From: Rhineura floridana
Lineage: Eukaryota > Chordata > Lepidosauria > Squamata > Rhineuridae
DNA: 64,000 bases
Assembly: GCF_030035675.1 (NCBI RefSeq)
Contig: NC_084500.1
Location: forward strand, 13,823,100-13,887,099
Direction of reading: 5' to 3'
The first letter of the stretch is position 1, and each line of letters begins with the position of its first letter. The notes under the pieces are model-generated. The model saw only the letters and a list, made by a program, of their open reading frames with translations. It made no database searches and was not told the DNA's origin. Below, one piece after another: positions 37,975-48,329 of the stretch. The translations under genes and the position numbers were made by a program.

Positions 37975-38100
37975 ATAGCCAGACATCTTAGTGACTGTTC
38001 TGTACTGCTTTTAATGGTTTTTAATGGTCTTGTGTTGCTGCACACTACCTGATATTTTATGAGAGGGCAATACGTAATTACGTCTATAAATAAAATAAAT
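37975..38100 (+). mobile_element. L2-like LINE 3' tail
   Basis: GTACTGCTTTTAATGG, TTTTAATGGTCTTGTGTTGC, ATGAGAGGGCAATACG and ATAAATAAAATAAATTATTT resemble the L2 3' UTR. Confidence 0.5.
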
Positions 38101-38104
38101 TATT

Positions 38105-38535
38105 TGGCACTTTCCGAAACAGCAATCAGTGTGAAACGCAGCTATTCTACTAAATGCACAGTTCTCCAAATTTGAAAGGAGACTTCTCTAGCCAAAGAAA
38201 GGTGTACAAAATTGTGTATATTAGTGATAACTATTACATATTTTTGTATGCAGTTTTGCCTAATATACACATTTTTTTCAAAGTGCTGTGCTCTACTATA
38301 ATGCATTATTGTATGCCATTTTCACCAAGATATGAATTTTTATGCATCCTTCACCCTAGTAAGTGCACGTTTTTTGTCCGCATGACTTGGCTAGAGAACT
38401 GCATTGCGAAATTCGGAGATGTGCAGATTTCAAAGGACGACTGTGTTTCAGTTCACATATTGCTTTGGAAAGTGTGAATTCAGTATGTTTGCCTTGACAT
38501 GCACACTGAATCCGATTTCTCCTCTATCCTTATTC
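38105..38535 (-). mobile_element. T1 element with inverted left part
   Basis: The main body is reverse T1 (TGACTTGGCTAGAGAACTGC, TTGCTTTGGAAAGTGTGAA). The left end GGCACTTTCCGAAACAGC and CAGTTCTCCAAATTTG is in forward orientation, so the two ends are inverted copies. Confidence 0.65.
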
Positions 38536-39394
38536 AACACTCTTGTGTTTATGCGATCCTTTAACATTGATCACTAAGTCAGCAACAGCCTTCTTTGTAG
38601 TCCAAAAGTGTTTTCCTCATGTCAAAGCGGGGAGCTTTTTGAGCCGGGTGCCTGACTGCCCAACGCAGTGAAGGCCTCCAGTTTACAAACTAATGTGCAG
38701 ATGACGGCAAACGGCCATTGTGGAGACGCTCCTAGTTTTATGAAGATGCTGCTTCATGACTGCTGAACTGGCACCGAGAGTTGGTCTTTCCATTTGCTGT
38801 GATCTGATATGTTTTGGTGATTTATTCATGACCGGTGTAGTGAAAAATTGGAAAAGTCTAGAAGGCCAGCCATGGCACTGAGATCCCTGTGCGAGATGCG
38901 GCTCTACAACCGAACAACAGCGGGGAACTGTCACAGACATCAGGCGAGGTTTACTCCAGTGAGTCTGATGTGGAATCTTTCTATTAAGTGGAGATGAACT
39001 CAGAAGCAAGAGGCAGCCCCGTGCCTCATAGGAATGGCTCAGCTGACAGGAAAACTTGACCGAGTCAACAAGGAAGAGAGCTCTGTGAAGAATTCGCCAG
39101 GCCAAGGCGCATGCTGTGATTCCATGCAAGCACAGAAAATGCATGGAATGTGGATTTGGGGTGCAGCATCTTGCGTTCTGAGACTTTCCACTTTCTGGAT
39201 TTTTTTTTAAAAAAACCCACTAAGTTTCTAGTCCTTATGGATGTGAAGCTATACTTGAAAACTGCAGCTCCCGGAGAAGGTCTCTGCTTCAGCCACGGGC
39301 ATTTCCAGTTCAAAGGAGCAGGTGGCAGATGATGAAGAAAACCTCAGAATCTGGTCATTTACTACCAGTCAGAATAGAAAATATAGGACTTGAT
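38536..39394. other. unique-looking sequence, no gene seen
   Basis: About 860 bp with no recognised family. A minus-strand open frame of about 150 codons (38683-39144) has no recognisable domain. Confidence 0.4.
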
Positions 39395-39805
39395 AGTAGC
39401 AACGGTCAAATTTGTCACTTTGGGTTGTTCTCATTTTCTCATTTTTCTAATCGTAAATTCAGTGCTCCACATTTCAACAGCAATTTGATTAAAAACAATC
39501 CTCATGAAAATTCATCCGCATTTTAGAACAAAATTCTCCTAATACATTTTTGCATGCAGATTCAACTAATACAATGCATTTTTGTAGATTACCTTCACAA
39601 AGGCATGCATTTTACTACATGTATTTATAAGCACATTTTACACTAGTACATGCATATTTTGCACACATTACTTGGCTAGAGAAATTGGAGAAGTGTGGAT
39701 TTTGAAGGATGGTTGAGCTTTGGTTCCATCTTGTTTCGGAAAGTGCGAATTAGGGAGGTTTGCTTTGAAACGCAGACTGAATCTACTCTCTCCCCCATCC
39801 CAAGT
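39395..39805 (-). mobile_element. T1 element
   Basis: TTGTCACTTTGGGTTGTTC, TCCTCATGAAAATTCATCC, ATTACTTGGCTAGAGAAATT, TTGTTTCGGAAAGTGCGAA and CCCCCATCCCAAG; full-length, diverged. Confidence 0.75.
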
Positions 39806-39947
39806 AGGATGGCATGAGCACTAATTAAATCTTTGGTACATTTCCAAATTTCACATTTTATGTTCCCAACATTTTCAGATTTCACTTTGGAAATCTTACT
39901 TTGCAGAGTCCTGATTTCTTGGAATGGACTGTTTGAAATCCGATCCT

Positions 39948-40260
39948 CTGCATGTCTACTCAGACGTCCCCCTGAGTTCAATGGGACTTACTCCCAGGTT
40001 AAATATGTGCAGGATTGTAGCCTCAAATACATAAGGCTGAATCTCATACACGCTTGTTTTGGAGTAAGCCCGTTGAATTTAACAGGTTATATTCAACTAA
40101 ATCCTACTCAGAGTAGGTTCAAATAAATGAACATAAGTTAGTCATGCCCATTAACTTCAATGAGTCTACTGGCCATAGGGCTAGCATTGACTACCTCCCA
40201 ATGGGACTTACATCTGAGTAAACATGCCCAGGAGCGTGCAGTAAATAAGACCCAGTGTAG
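39948..40260. repeat. T11 - T10 - T11 cluster
   Basis: T11 at 39948-40020 (TCAATGGGACTTACTCCCAG, GGATTGTAGCC), T10 at 40083-40200 (ATATTCAACTAAATCCTAC, CTTCAATGAGTCTACTGG, CTAGCATTGACTACC), and a T11 part at 40200-40260 (AATGGGACTTACATCTGAG). Confidence 0.65.
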
Positions 40261-40699
40261 TGGAGCAGGCACCTCATCCCAATAATGCCTTAATAGGATC
40301 AGGACAGGTTTCATTGCTGCTTCAGTAAAATGGTAGCCTGGCAGAATCACGGCCTTGACCTCTGAACCCGCTACCCTGCTAAAAAAAGGCAGTCAAGTCC
40401 ACACAGCCAATCAATTATCTTTATGACTTCTCTGCAGCCAATCACCTGTTGATTTATCATCTCTCTCAGAGCAGATTGACCTAAGGGTTTGATTCAGAAA
40501 CTCTTCCTTGTCACACATTGGCTTGAACTCTGATCAAAAGCTTTTGACTGATCCCCTTCCCATAACTTTTCTTTTCTTTTCAACACTAAACTGTTGGCCA
40601 GTCTGTGCACTCTTGCCTAAAATTCTGGTTTGCCCTATGATTGCTTCCAGCCTGGACTTTGAGCTGATTTGATTGAATATTGGCACGCTGTTTTTATAA
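40261..40699. other. no recognised feature
   Basis: About 440 bp; nothing recognised. Confidence 0.35.
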
Positions 40700-40835
40700 C
40701 ACCCGTGAAGCTCACTGGTTGGCCTTGGGCCAGTCATTGTCTCTCAGCCTAACTGACCTCACAGGGTTGTTGTTAGGATCAAACGAGGAGATGCCATATA
40801 TGCCACCTTGAGCTCCTCGGAGGAAATGCAACCAT
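40700..40835 (+). mobile_element. tRNA-headed SINE, 3' part with L2-like tail
   Basis: GTGAAGCTCACTGGTTGGCC, TTGGGCCAGTCATTGTCTC, CCTCACAGGGTTGTTGTTAG, GCCACCTTGAGCTCCTCGG. Confidence 0.8.
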
Positions 40836-40969
40836 CATCATCATGTGAAACATAAAAATAATCCCAAAAAGAAAAAAAAGCATTTCCATCAACACAGTCA
40901 AAAATACATTGCAAACGCACACACAATCTGGAATGAAGACATCATTGGAGTCTATTTTGGGAATAAGTT

Positions 40970-41060
40970 TCAGCACCTTGGGCAGATCCTTGAAAGTTCA
41001 AACTAAAACTCGGAGCGGATCCACTGCCCCACTGACATGGAACCACCAGCTGCCTCTGGG
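40970..41060 (+). repeat. T5 element
   Basis: TTCAGCACCTTGGGCAGATC, CTTGAAAGTTCAAACTAAAA, CGGAGCGGATCCACTGCCCC, GAACCACCAGCTGCCTCTG. Confidence 0.65.
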
Positions 41061-41099
41061 GAGTTGTTATCGTTGTTGTTGATGATGTTGTTGCTCTTA

Positions 41100-41490
41100 T
41101 TGGTGATATTATTATTAGTAAAATCACACACTTCTGCCTAAAAGCGACCCAGGGCGCCAACAAGTCATAAAACAATAAAAGCGTCTTAAAAACAATTGTA
41201 ACACAGATACAGATTGGGATCAAGGTCTCTCTTTAAAAGGAAAAGGAAGGTCCTCATCAGGCAGTGAAAACACAACAGATATGGCACCTGTCTAGCATTT
41301 ATGGGGAAGGAGTTCCAAAGGGTCAGTGCCACAACACTAAAGGTCCGCTTCCTATGTTGTGCGGAACGGACTTCCTGATAAGATGGTGTCTGCAGGAGGT
41401 CCTCACCTGCAGAGCGCAGTGATCAGCTGGATATATAAGGGATAGGACAGTCTTTCAGGTATCCTGGTCCCAAGCTAAGGAAAAAAAACT
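41100..41490 (-). mobile_element. L2-clade LINE, C-terminal coding and 3' UTR
   Basis: Homologous to 56.3-56.7 kb over GGTCAGTGCCACAACACTAA, AGGTCCGCTTCCTATGTTGT, GGACTTCCTGATAAGATGG, AGCTGGATATATAAGGG and TCAGGTATCCTGGTCCCAAG. Confidence 0.8.
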
Positions 41491-42394
41491 GCACACACAC
41501 TGACACAAACTCAGCTAAGCAGGCATTCATTCCTGCACGCAGAACTATCAACCATTTCTCCCCATGTCCGATTGCAGAACAGGTTCGTTCTTTCTTCCCA
41601 GATGGAAACGAAGCTACAAGACAATCTGGATCTTTCTGATGCTTTCTCTGCCTGCAAACTCTGGAAGAGATGGTGATTATGAATCCGTGGGGAAGAGGAG
41701 AGGAGGGGAAGAAAGATTTGGGGGGAGGGAGAGGTGCCAGGGAGGGGGTGGGGGAGCGAAAGCAGCGAAACCATTAAATGCAACATTTCTGTAACATCTA
41801 ACAGTGTTTTTTTCATAATTACACTTCCAATGCCATATCAAGCCTTTCCCCCGTCATTACCACCCTGCCGTCGGCACGTGCCGACTCCCGACCAGCTGGA
41901 TACTGTGTTTGGCTCCAACTGAGTCCCTGTTCTTCTTTTGCTCATTATGAACAGTTCACTTGTGGGCTTATTCACCACTGGCTTCCCCCCCACCCCCCCA
42001 CTGCACGCACACACACCTCTCGTTTCCCACATGCTGCGCAAAGGAAAAGAGTGTCTCCAAATGATGTTTGAAGACCGCCTGCCGCATTGATTTCCCAACT
42101 GGGGGGCTCAATGCTTCTTTTCGTCTTTGCATATTTTATACGGCGCACCCAGTGGCCAGATACGGAAGGACGGAGCCAGCCCATAGGGAATCTAGAGCAC
42201 TTTAGGGGTGGGCAGGAGGAAAAGGGGGCTCCACATGGGGAGGGGAAAGAGATTTCAGCAGAGGATGCCTCCAAAGCCTGTTCTTATTGCAAAGCATAAA
42301 GCAAAAGCCAGCCTAGTTTAAGCACGTTTGTTAGAGCGGCTGTGTGTCCTGCTTTGCAGAGGACCATTGTCTATTGGAAGGCATTCTCTGTTTT
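41491..42394. other. unique-looking sequence, no gene seen
   Basis: About 900 bp. It has a G-rich run at 41690-41760 and a C-rich run at 41985-42000. No exon or family. Confidence 0.4.
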
Positions 42395-42508
42395 AGGTGT
42401 GGGGAACCCTTGGCCTTCCAGATGTCGCCGAGCTACAACTCCCGTCATCCCAGGGATGATGGGAGTTGTAGTTCGGCAACATCTGGAGGGCCAAAGGTCG
42501 ACCTCTAA
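42395..42508. mobile_element. T2 palindromic element, compact
   Basis: TTGGCCTTCCAGATGTCGCC, GAGCTACAACTCCCGTCATC fold back on GATGATGGGAGTTGTAGTTC, GGCAACATCTGGAGGGCC with almost no spacer. Confidence 0.85.
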
Positions 42509-42544
42509 TTGCTGGGGATCCCAAATGGTGAGGGCACTATGGCG

Positions 42545-42612
42545 CTCTGGTCCTCATTGAGGGCTTCTCCTTGGGGCATCTGGTTGTCCGCTGTGAAAAC
42601 AAGCTGCCAGAC
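42545..42612 (+). mobile_element. CR1-b 3' UTR fragment
   Basis: CTGGTCCTCATTGAGGGCTT, GGCATCTGGTTGTCCGCTG, TGCCAGACT. Confidence 0.6.
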
Positions 42613-42865
42613 TATTATTTATTCATTTATTGTATTTGTATACCGCCTCATAGCCGAAGCTCTCTGGGCAGTTTACAGTAACTAAAAACATTAAAAACAA
42701 ATATACAAGTTTAAAGCACATCTTTTAAAAAGAACTTATAATACACTTTAAAAAATTTAAAACAATTAAAAAAAACACATGTTAAAATGCCTGGGAGAAG
42801 AGGAAAGCCTTGACCTGGTGCTGAAAAGATAACTAGATGGACCTTTGGACGGCTCCAGCGACAGG
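42613..42865 (-). mobile_element. L2-clade LINE 3' end
   Basis: TTTGTATACCGCCTCATAGC, CGAAGCTCTCTGGGCAGTTT, ACAGTAACTAAAAACATT is the reverse of the tail at 47.0 kb (AACCGCCCAGAGAGCTTCAG). Confidence 0.82.
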
Positions 42866-43094
42866 GCTCCTCTTAACCATAAGCAAGGATAGCAAGGGCC
42901 GTCAGGTTGCCTGCGTAGGTCACCCAGTCACAGTTTTCCCCACTACGGATTGTATTTCTCTTTAAAGTGCTGCAATTGTTTCTCAGTTTGCATGCATGCA
43001 TACATACGTATAAACGAGCACATGCAATTCCATGCAAATCTGTGTCCTTTTGGAGGTTCTGGCAATGTGTTCTCCATGCTTTAGCAACGTGCAA

Positions 43095-43330
43095 GCGGCA
43101 GGCCTGTCGCCAGCAGCTAGCCAGGCTGGGCACTGGCTGAGGACCCCAGAGGACTGGAAGGGCCTCTTGCAAGCCCAGTCCAGCCTCACTGTCATTTGTC
43201 ACCCTCCTCCCTGGCATCCTGGAGGCTTCTCAGTGGTGGGCAGAGAAGGCGTGTAGTGGCTGCCACGAGCCCTGATTGGGTGGAGGGGTTGTGGGGCCCA
43301 TCACTGGCACTGTGCCAAGGGGACAAGCCC
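43095..43330 (+). repeat. T6-related element
   Basis: GCAGGCCTGTCGCCAGCAGC, CAGGCTGGGCACTGGCTGAG, GACCCCAGAGGACTGGAAGG, TTGTCACCCTCCTCCCTGG resemble the left half of the 58.5 kb T6 copy. Confidence 0.5.
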
Positions 43331-43589
43331 TGGCAAGTGGTCACCCTAAATTTTATTGCAGTACTTCCATATTCATGTCACGCAGAACAGCTAGGTACAG
43401 GATGGCATCACGACCTTAGGGAAAGCTGGGGATTTGGAGTGGGAGCAGAAGGCAGCCCCTAATTTTTAAATCTGTGCCCCCCTTCTTTGCAGGAAGGTCT
43501 TTCTGTGTTTCAGCAGAGGACAAGGTTGAACGCCTATCTGAAAACAGACCTTCTAAGACCTTTGGAAGCCATAGATCATTGTCCCTGGC

Positions 43590-43935
43590 AGGCAACTGAT
43601 GCATGGGCCTAAATGTGGCCCGCCAGGCCTCTCTCGCTGGCCCTTGAAACTCTACCCAGGCCACACACCACTCACTGTCCTTGCTTTGCACCCTCCTTGA
43701 CTGGCTGGAAGGCGTCCTTGGACTCTGATCATGCCTCTTCCTTGCATGGATGGAAGATACAGAGGGATGTGTGAATGTGTGTAAAAACTAGCCTACTGCG
43801 CAAAGGTCAAAACTCACATTCATTGCTCTGCTCACTTTTGCTTCTGGCCCCGCCCATCACTGGCATGTGGCCCCTGGAAAGTTGCCCAGAAAGGAATGTG
43901 GCCCCCGAGCTGAAAAAGATTTCTCCACCCTTGTT
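43590..43935 (+). repeat. T12 element
   Basis: TGTGGCCCGCCAGGCCTCTC, GCCCTTGAAACTCTACCCAG, TTGCTCTGCTCACTTTTGC, CCCCGCCCATCACTGGC, GTGGCCCCCGAGCTG. Confidence 0.65.
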
Positions 43936-43974
43936 TTAAAAGGAGATTAAAGGGATTGAAGTCGGGAACTTATA

Positions 43975-44036
43975 TTTATTTATTTATTTATTAGATTTAT
44001 TAGTCGCCCATCTGGCTGGTTGTCCAGCCAACTTCT
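43975..44036 (-). mobile_element. L2-like LINE tail fragment
   Basis: (TTTA)n followed by TTAGTCGCCCATCTGGCTGG, reverse of an L2-like 3' end. Confidence 0.55.
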
Positions 44037-44337
44037 GGGATACCAGCACCAATAGGGGACTGAATCAAGCCTAACGTCCTTCTCACATTCAAACTGCTTC
44101 TCAAATTCTTCTGAAATTCAAATTACTTGAATTTGTTGCCTATAGAGTCGTGCTCGTATTTAGCTTTCAGCTGAGTTTACCAAAATTGGGCCCCAAATTG
44201 ATTTCCTATAAAAACATTATAGGTAATTTATATTTACTTTTCAATCGTTCAAATATAATCACTCACACCTCTGCAACATCCCTCGGTTCATTATGCTTCT
44301 GAAACTCACACTTGCCTATCCTGATTTTCATAGCAAG
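44037..44337. other. no recognised feature
   Basis: About 300 bp of AT-rich sequence with local repeats of TTC-AAATT (CTTCTCAAATTCTTCTGAAA). Unassigned. Confidence 0.35.
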
Positions 44338-44470
44338 TTTATTTATTTATTTATTGTTATTATTTATTTGATTTATATCCCGCCCTTCCTCCCAGCAGGA
44401 AGCCAGGGCAGCAAACAAAAGCACCCAAAACACTCTAAAACATAAAAACAGACTTATTAAAAATAGGGTA
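44338..44470 (-). mobile_element. L2-clade LINE 3' end
   Basis: TTTGATTTATATCCCGCCC, TTCCTCCCAGCAGGAAGCC, AGGGCAGCAAACAAAAGCAC: reverse L2 tail, as at 56.26 kb. Confidence 0.78.
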
Positions 44471-44514
44471 AAAGAATGTAGAAAAGCCTCTCTCCCTCTC
44501 TCATAACAGTAGAA

Positions 44515-45236
44515 CTCGTGGCAATCCAATGAAGTTGAATGCTGGAAGATTCAGGACGGACAAAAGAAAGATTGTATAGTCAAGCGATGGAACTTGCTTC
44601 CAGAGGAGACAGCGATGGCCACCAATTTGGAGGGCTTTAAAAGATTAGGCAAATTCATAGAGGATAACGGCATCAAAGGCTACTAGTCACGCTGGCTATG
44701 CTCTGTCCCCACTGTCAGTAGAGGCAGCATGCTTCTGAATCCCAGTTGCTGGAAACCACAGGATGAGAGGATGCTCTTGCACTGGGGTCCTGCTTGTGGG
44801 CTTCCTATTGAGGCATCTGGTTGGCCACTAGGGTTGCCAGGTTCCTGGCCTGAGACTGATCCTGTATCTTTAGGAGCAGAGAAAGTCAGCCAAGTGCAGG
44901 TGTTCTTGCAACTCGGTAATGGGAAAAACCACAAGGTGGAATTCTCCCTTCCCCCTGCACAACTTTTAAAGATACAGAAGACCTCTTGGTTGCCAGATCC
45001 AGCCTCCACGAGGTCTTCTGTATCTTTAAAAGTTGTGCAGGCGGGAAGGAGAATTCCAACTTGTGATTTTTCCCATTACAGGGTTGCAAGAACACCTGCA
45101 CTTGGCTGACTTTCTCTGCTCCTAAAGATACAGGATCAGTCTCAGGCCAGGAACCTGGCAACCCTATCTGTGAGAACAGGTTGCTGGACCAGGTGGGCCA
45201 CTGGCTTGATCCAGCAGGGCTCTCATGGTCTTATGC
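44515..45236 (+). mobile_element. CR1-b 3' end split by a 334-bp palindrome
   Basis: TGCTGGAAGATTCAGGACGG, ACCAATTTGGAGGGCTTTAA, GGCATCTGGTTGGCCACTA up to 44830. CTGTGAGAACAGGTTGCTGG, CTTGATCCAGCAGGGCTCTC and TTATG resume after 45166. Confidence 0.82.
44831..45164. mobile_element. 334-bp long palindromic non-autonomous element, TA-flanked
   Basis: Begins GGGTTGCCAGGTTCCTGGCC and ends with its reverse complement GGCCAGGAACCTGGCAACCC. The arms (about 44831-44990 and 45003-45164) are nearly perfect inverted copies, including GATACAGAAGACCTC against GAGGTCTTCTGTATC. The central spacer is about 12-20 bp. TA lies immediately outside both ends, compatible with a TcMar-type target, but the exact duplication is uncertain. 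Confidence 0.85.
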
Positions 45237-45239
45237 CCT

Positions 45240-46002
45240 ATCTACAAGCAACATTTCATGGAAGTGAAGTGTTGTGTATTTAAAAAACGTTTATGACTCA
45301 GATAAAGTTGCAGGCTTGCACACCAGCAAGGGGTGGGAGAGCGTGATGAAAAATTATTTGCCAAGCCCAATGCCCTGAAGATACTTGTACTGGACAACAA
45401 TTACAGCCCCTTAATTAACTGGGATTTCGGTACTCCTGTCAACCGTGGCGTGTCCGGCTCTAAAGTTATGCCACCGGTGATGTCTGGAACTGGTTAATGA
45501 ATATAAATCAAATGGTTTATAGTTAGCAAACGTGTAATAGGGTTGCAACGAACAGAATTCCAATGTGAAATGCCTGAGGATAGGAACATACCATCCATAA
45601 TACACACACACACACACACTTGCTCATTCCTCGCTAGCAAAAGGCACAACGGCGAGTCCGTGGCCTTTGAGAGATCTGCAGGGCAGCAGACAGTCTGAGA
45701 GACATCAGCAGGGGAATTGCCAAGCTGAATTAGCCAATGGAAACTTGACCGATGAAGACCCTGCAACACATGCTAGTGAAGTCTCCCCTCCTGAGTTCCT
45801 GAGCAATCAAACCCTTTCTTAGTGGTTCGGTCATGTGGTTGTTTTAGTGCCGCTTGGTAGCACGCCCCGAAGGAAGAGGGAGGCACTGAAGGTGACTTTT
45901 GGAGTCAGACGTCATGTCCACAGGGGCATCCAGCAAGAACCAGAACTCCCAGCAAGCAAAGGCCATGCGAGGACCAGTTTTAGCTAAAACATGGGTGGGG
46001 AA
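45240..46002. other. unique-looking sequence with (AC)n
   Basis: About 760 bp including a (AC)n run at 45602-45621. No family or exon recognised. Confidence 0.4.
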
Positions 46003-46122
46003 ACTGAGGCCCTCCAGATGTCCCTGGACTCCAAATCCCATCATCGCTGACCCATTGGCCATGCTGCCTACTGGGAGTTTGGAGTACAGCAACATCCAGA
46101 AGGCCACAGATTTCCCAATCCT
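46003..46122. mobile_element. T2 palindromic element
   Basis: GAGGCCCTCCAGATGTCCC, TGGACTCCAAATCCCATC pair with GGGAGTTTGGAGTACAGC and AACATCCAGAAGGCC. Confidence 0.75.
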
Positions 46123-46203
46123 GAGCTAGACTTGGGCTAGTAACTGCCACATAGTTGACTTCAACCCACTGACAGATGTTCACCTTCGGTTAAGAGCCCA
46201 ACT

Positions 46204-46530
46204 CAAGAACATAGGAAGCTTCCCTCTATTGAGTCAGGCTGTTGGTTTAATCATTTTAGGATTATTGACTCTGGCTGGCAGCAGCTCTCTAGGACAGAGG
46301 GAGTCACTGTGATGCCCTTCAGAAGTTGGGAGACTACAACTCCCAGCATCCACAACTAATGGCTGTTCAGGCCAGGGCCATGTGCACTGGAGTCGAACAA
46401 CATCTGAAGGTCTTGGCTACTTCTGATGTAGGAACTTTCTTCCTAGCCTGACCTGGAGATATGAGGAATTGAACCTGGGACCTTCTGAGTACAAAGCATA
46501 TGCCCTACCCCGGAGCTATGATTTCCCTCT
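46204..46530 (-). mobile_element. tRNA-Ala SINE split by a T2-like element
   Basis: ATAGGAAGCTTCCCTCTATT, GAGTCAGGCTGTTGGTTTAA, GGCTGGCAGCAGCTCTCTAG before 46297. TTGAACCTGGGACCTTCTG, TACCCCGGAGCTATGA resumes after about 46430. Confidence 0.8.
46297..46430. mobile_element. T2-like element nested in the SINE
   Basis: GATGCCCTTCAGAAGTTGG, AGACTACAACTCCCAGCATC pair with CACTGGAGTCGAACAACATC and TGAAGGTCTTGGC. Diverged. Confidence 0.65.
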
Positions 46531-46674
46531 TGTAGTCTCATCACCAACCAGGAGACGCTCTTCCATAATCCCAAAAGGGGCTTTTGCAGCTGATGACTCC
46601 CCAGACTGATAGCTTGAAAACCTCTTGAGGCCACCATACCTGGCTTCATCCAGCTTGATGGGTCACCAAGCTGG

Positions 46675-47090
46675 CACCGTCCTGTCAGCAGCTCTCAGAT
46701 TCATCAATCAACGGGACAGGAGAGAACTTTGTTTGAGACATATTTTATAACAGTTATTAGAGACATTTTACAATTGTTCTCTTTTTTTGTTCCGCTTTTG
46801 ATGAACTGTATATTGTTTGAGACTTATTGTCTGGTTTATGTTTTATAATGTGATGTATGGTTTTCTTCTATTTTTGTCTAGATATTTTTATAATATTTTG
46901 TTTTTTAAGATATGTATATTGCTAGCAATTTATTGTTCAGTTATGTTTATCTAAAATGTGATATATTCGTTTTCTTTTACTATCAGTTGTACCAAATGTA
47001 ACGGTATAGTGCTTTTATGTTGTAAACCGCCCAGAGAGCTTCAGTTATGGGGCGGTATAAAAGTGTAATAAATAAATAAATAAATAAGTC
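46675..47090 (+). mobile_element. L2-clade LINE 3' UTR
   Basis: TTTTGATGAACTGTATATTG onward is AT-rich UTR, ending GTAAACCGCCCAGAGAGC, TTATGGGGCGGTATAAAAG, (AATA)n. A (CAGT)n run follows at 47088-47104. Confidence 0.78.
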
Positions 47091-47154
47091 AGTCAGTCAG
47101 TCAGATTGACTGGGTAGGAGGTTCCGGACAAACAGATGGAAGAGGAGAGTCAGA

Positions 47155-47328
47155 TCAAATTGGCCCATCTAGGTCAGTATCGTTGACACTGACTGGAAGC
47201 AGCTCTCTGGGATTTCAGGCAGGAGTCTTTTTTCCCCAGACCGACCTGAAGATGAGGCCAGGGATTGAACTTGGGACCTTTTGCATGCAAAGCAGGTGCT
47301 CTGCCATTAAGCTGCAGCCTTCCCCTGT
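47155..47328 (-). mobile_element. tRNA-Ala-headed SINE
   Basis: CATCTAGGTCAGTATCG, CTCTGGGATTTCAGGCAGG, ATTGAACTTGGGACC, TTTTGCATGCAAAGCAGG, TGCTCTGCCATTAAGCTGC. Confidence 0.85.
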
Positions 47329-47569
47329 CTTCACACCCCTCACAATTAATGGTGGGTGGGGTGAGGAGTTCAGCACCAGAAGGTATGGCAACCAGGAAAA
47401 AAACCCACCAAGACGTGGCCACCAGGGGCCGAAATTGCATCCCGAGGACCTCATTTTTCAATATGAAAAGTTACTAGGTCTCATGAAGGTTTGGAAGCAT
47501 GTGGGAAAGGCTCACAGGAATCTTGGGAGGTCTGATGAGCATTGCCCATGTACAGAAGGGAGCAGCGGT

Positions 47570-48262
47570 GGCCGGTGCTCATTGGAGTTGGTGGGGAGGA
47601 ATCCAGGGAGCCCGACAGTAGATGGAGGTGGAGCCAATGAGAAGCAGAGCTGAATTCTACAAGGGGCAACACTGAGAGTAAAGCGGGGGAAGGTGACAGA
47701 CAGTGCTATCTCCTGGTCTGGTTTTAAGGAAGGTGGAAGGCAAGTGAGGGCTGGTTAAGAGCAGAGTGGCTGAGCTTGGTGGGGCAATGCCCTCACAGCC
47801 CTAATGGACTAGGGATGGCCCCCCAGATGTGATTCAGTTTGCATTTGAAGCCGAATCGATCAAATCCACACTTTCCAAAATGACATGGGAACCAAACGTA
47901 TGCAGCCATCCTTCAAAATGTGCACATATCCGAGTTTCGCAATGCAGTTCTCCAGTCGAAACAACCTTTACAAAAATGCATACGTTCAGGGGAAAGTGCA
48001 TCTAAAAATGAATATATTTGTGAAAACGGCATACAAAAAAATTGTTTCAGAGGAACTGCTTGCCGAAATGGGTAGATTGGTCAAAAAAGCATACCAAAGT
48101 GTGTAGAGTAGGAGAAACAGGCACTGAAATGTTGAAGAATTTTCAGGATTCTCAAATTGCTGTAGAACCACAGAGAACTGGATTTAAGATAAGAAAAATC
48201 TGAGAGAATTGAAACGGACAGATCCTTTGCATCCCTGTGATGGACCAGCCTCCACTGGAGGG
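47570..48262 (+). mobile_element. T4 element split by T1
   Basis: CAGCGGTGGCCGGTGCTC, GGTGGAGCCAATGAGAAGC, CAACACTGAGAGTAAAGC up to CCTAATGGAC. GGACCAGCCTCCACTGG completes the T4 right end after 48245. Confidence 0.78.
47810..48237 (+). mobile_element. T1 element nested in T4 with TSD
   Basis: TAGGGATGGCCCC to TTTGCATCCCTG; interior GAACCAAACGTATGCAGCC, TTCGCAATGCAGTTCTCCAG. Flanks TAATGGAC (47802-47809) and TGATGGAC (48238-48245) agree at 7 of 8, and removing the element restores T4. Confidence 0.85.
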
Positions 48263-48329
48263 GAGAGATTCAGTGGTTTCCATAGCTGAAAGGCTCAGGA
48301 GGGGATTTAGGGGCAGGTAATTCAGGCAA

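Noticed and set aside
38683-39144. 153-codon minus-strand open frame as a host exon
   Set aside because: No recognisable domain, composition typical of non-coding DNA, no convincing splice context.
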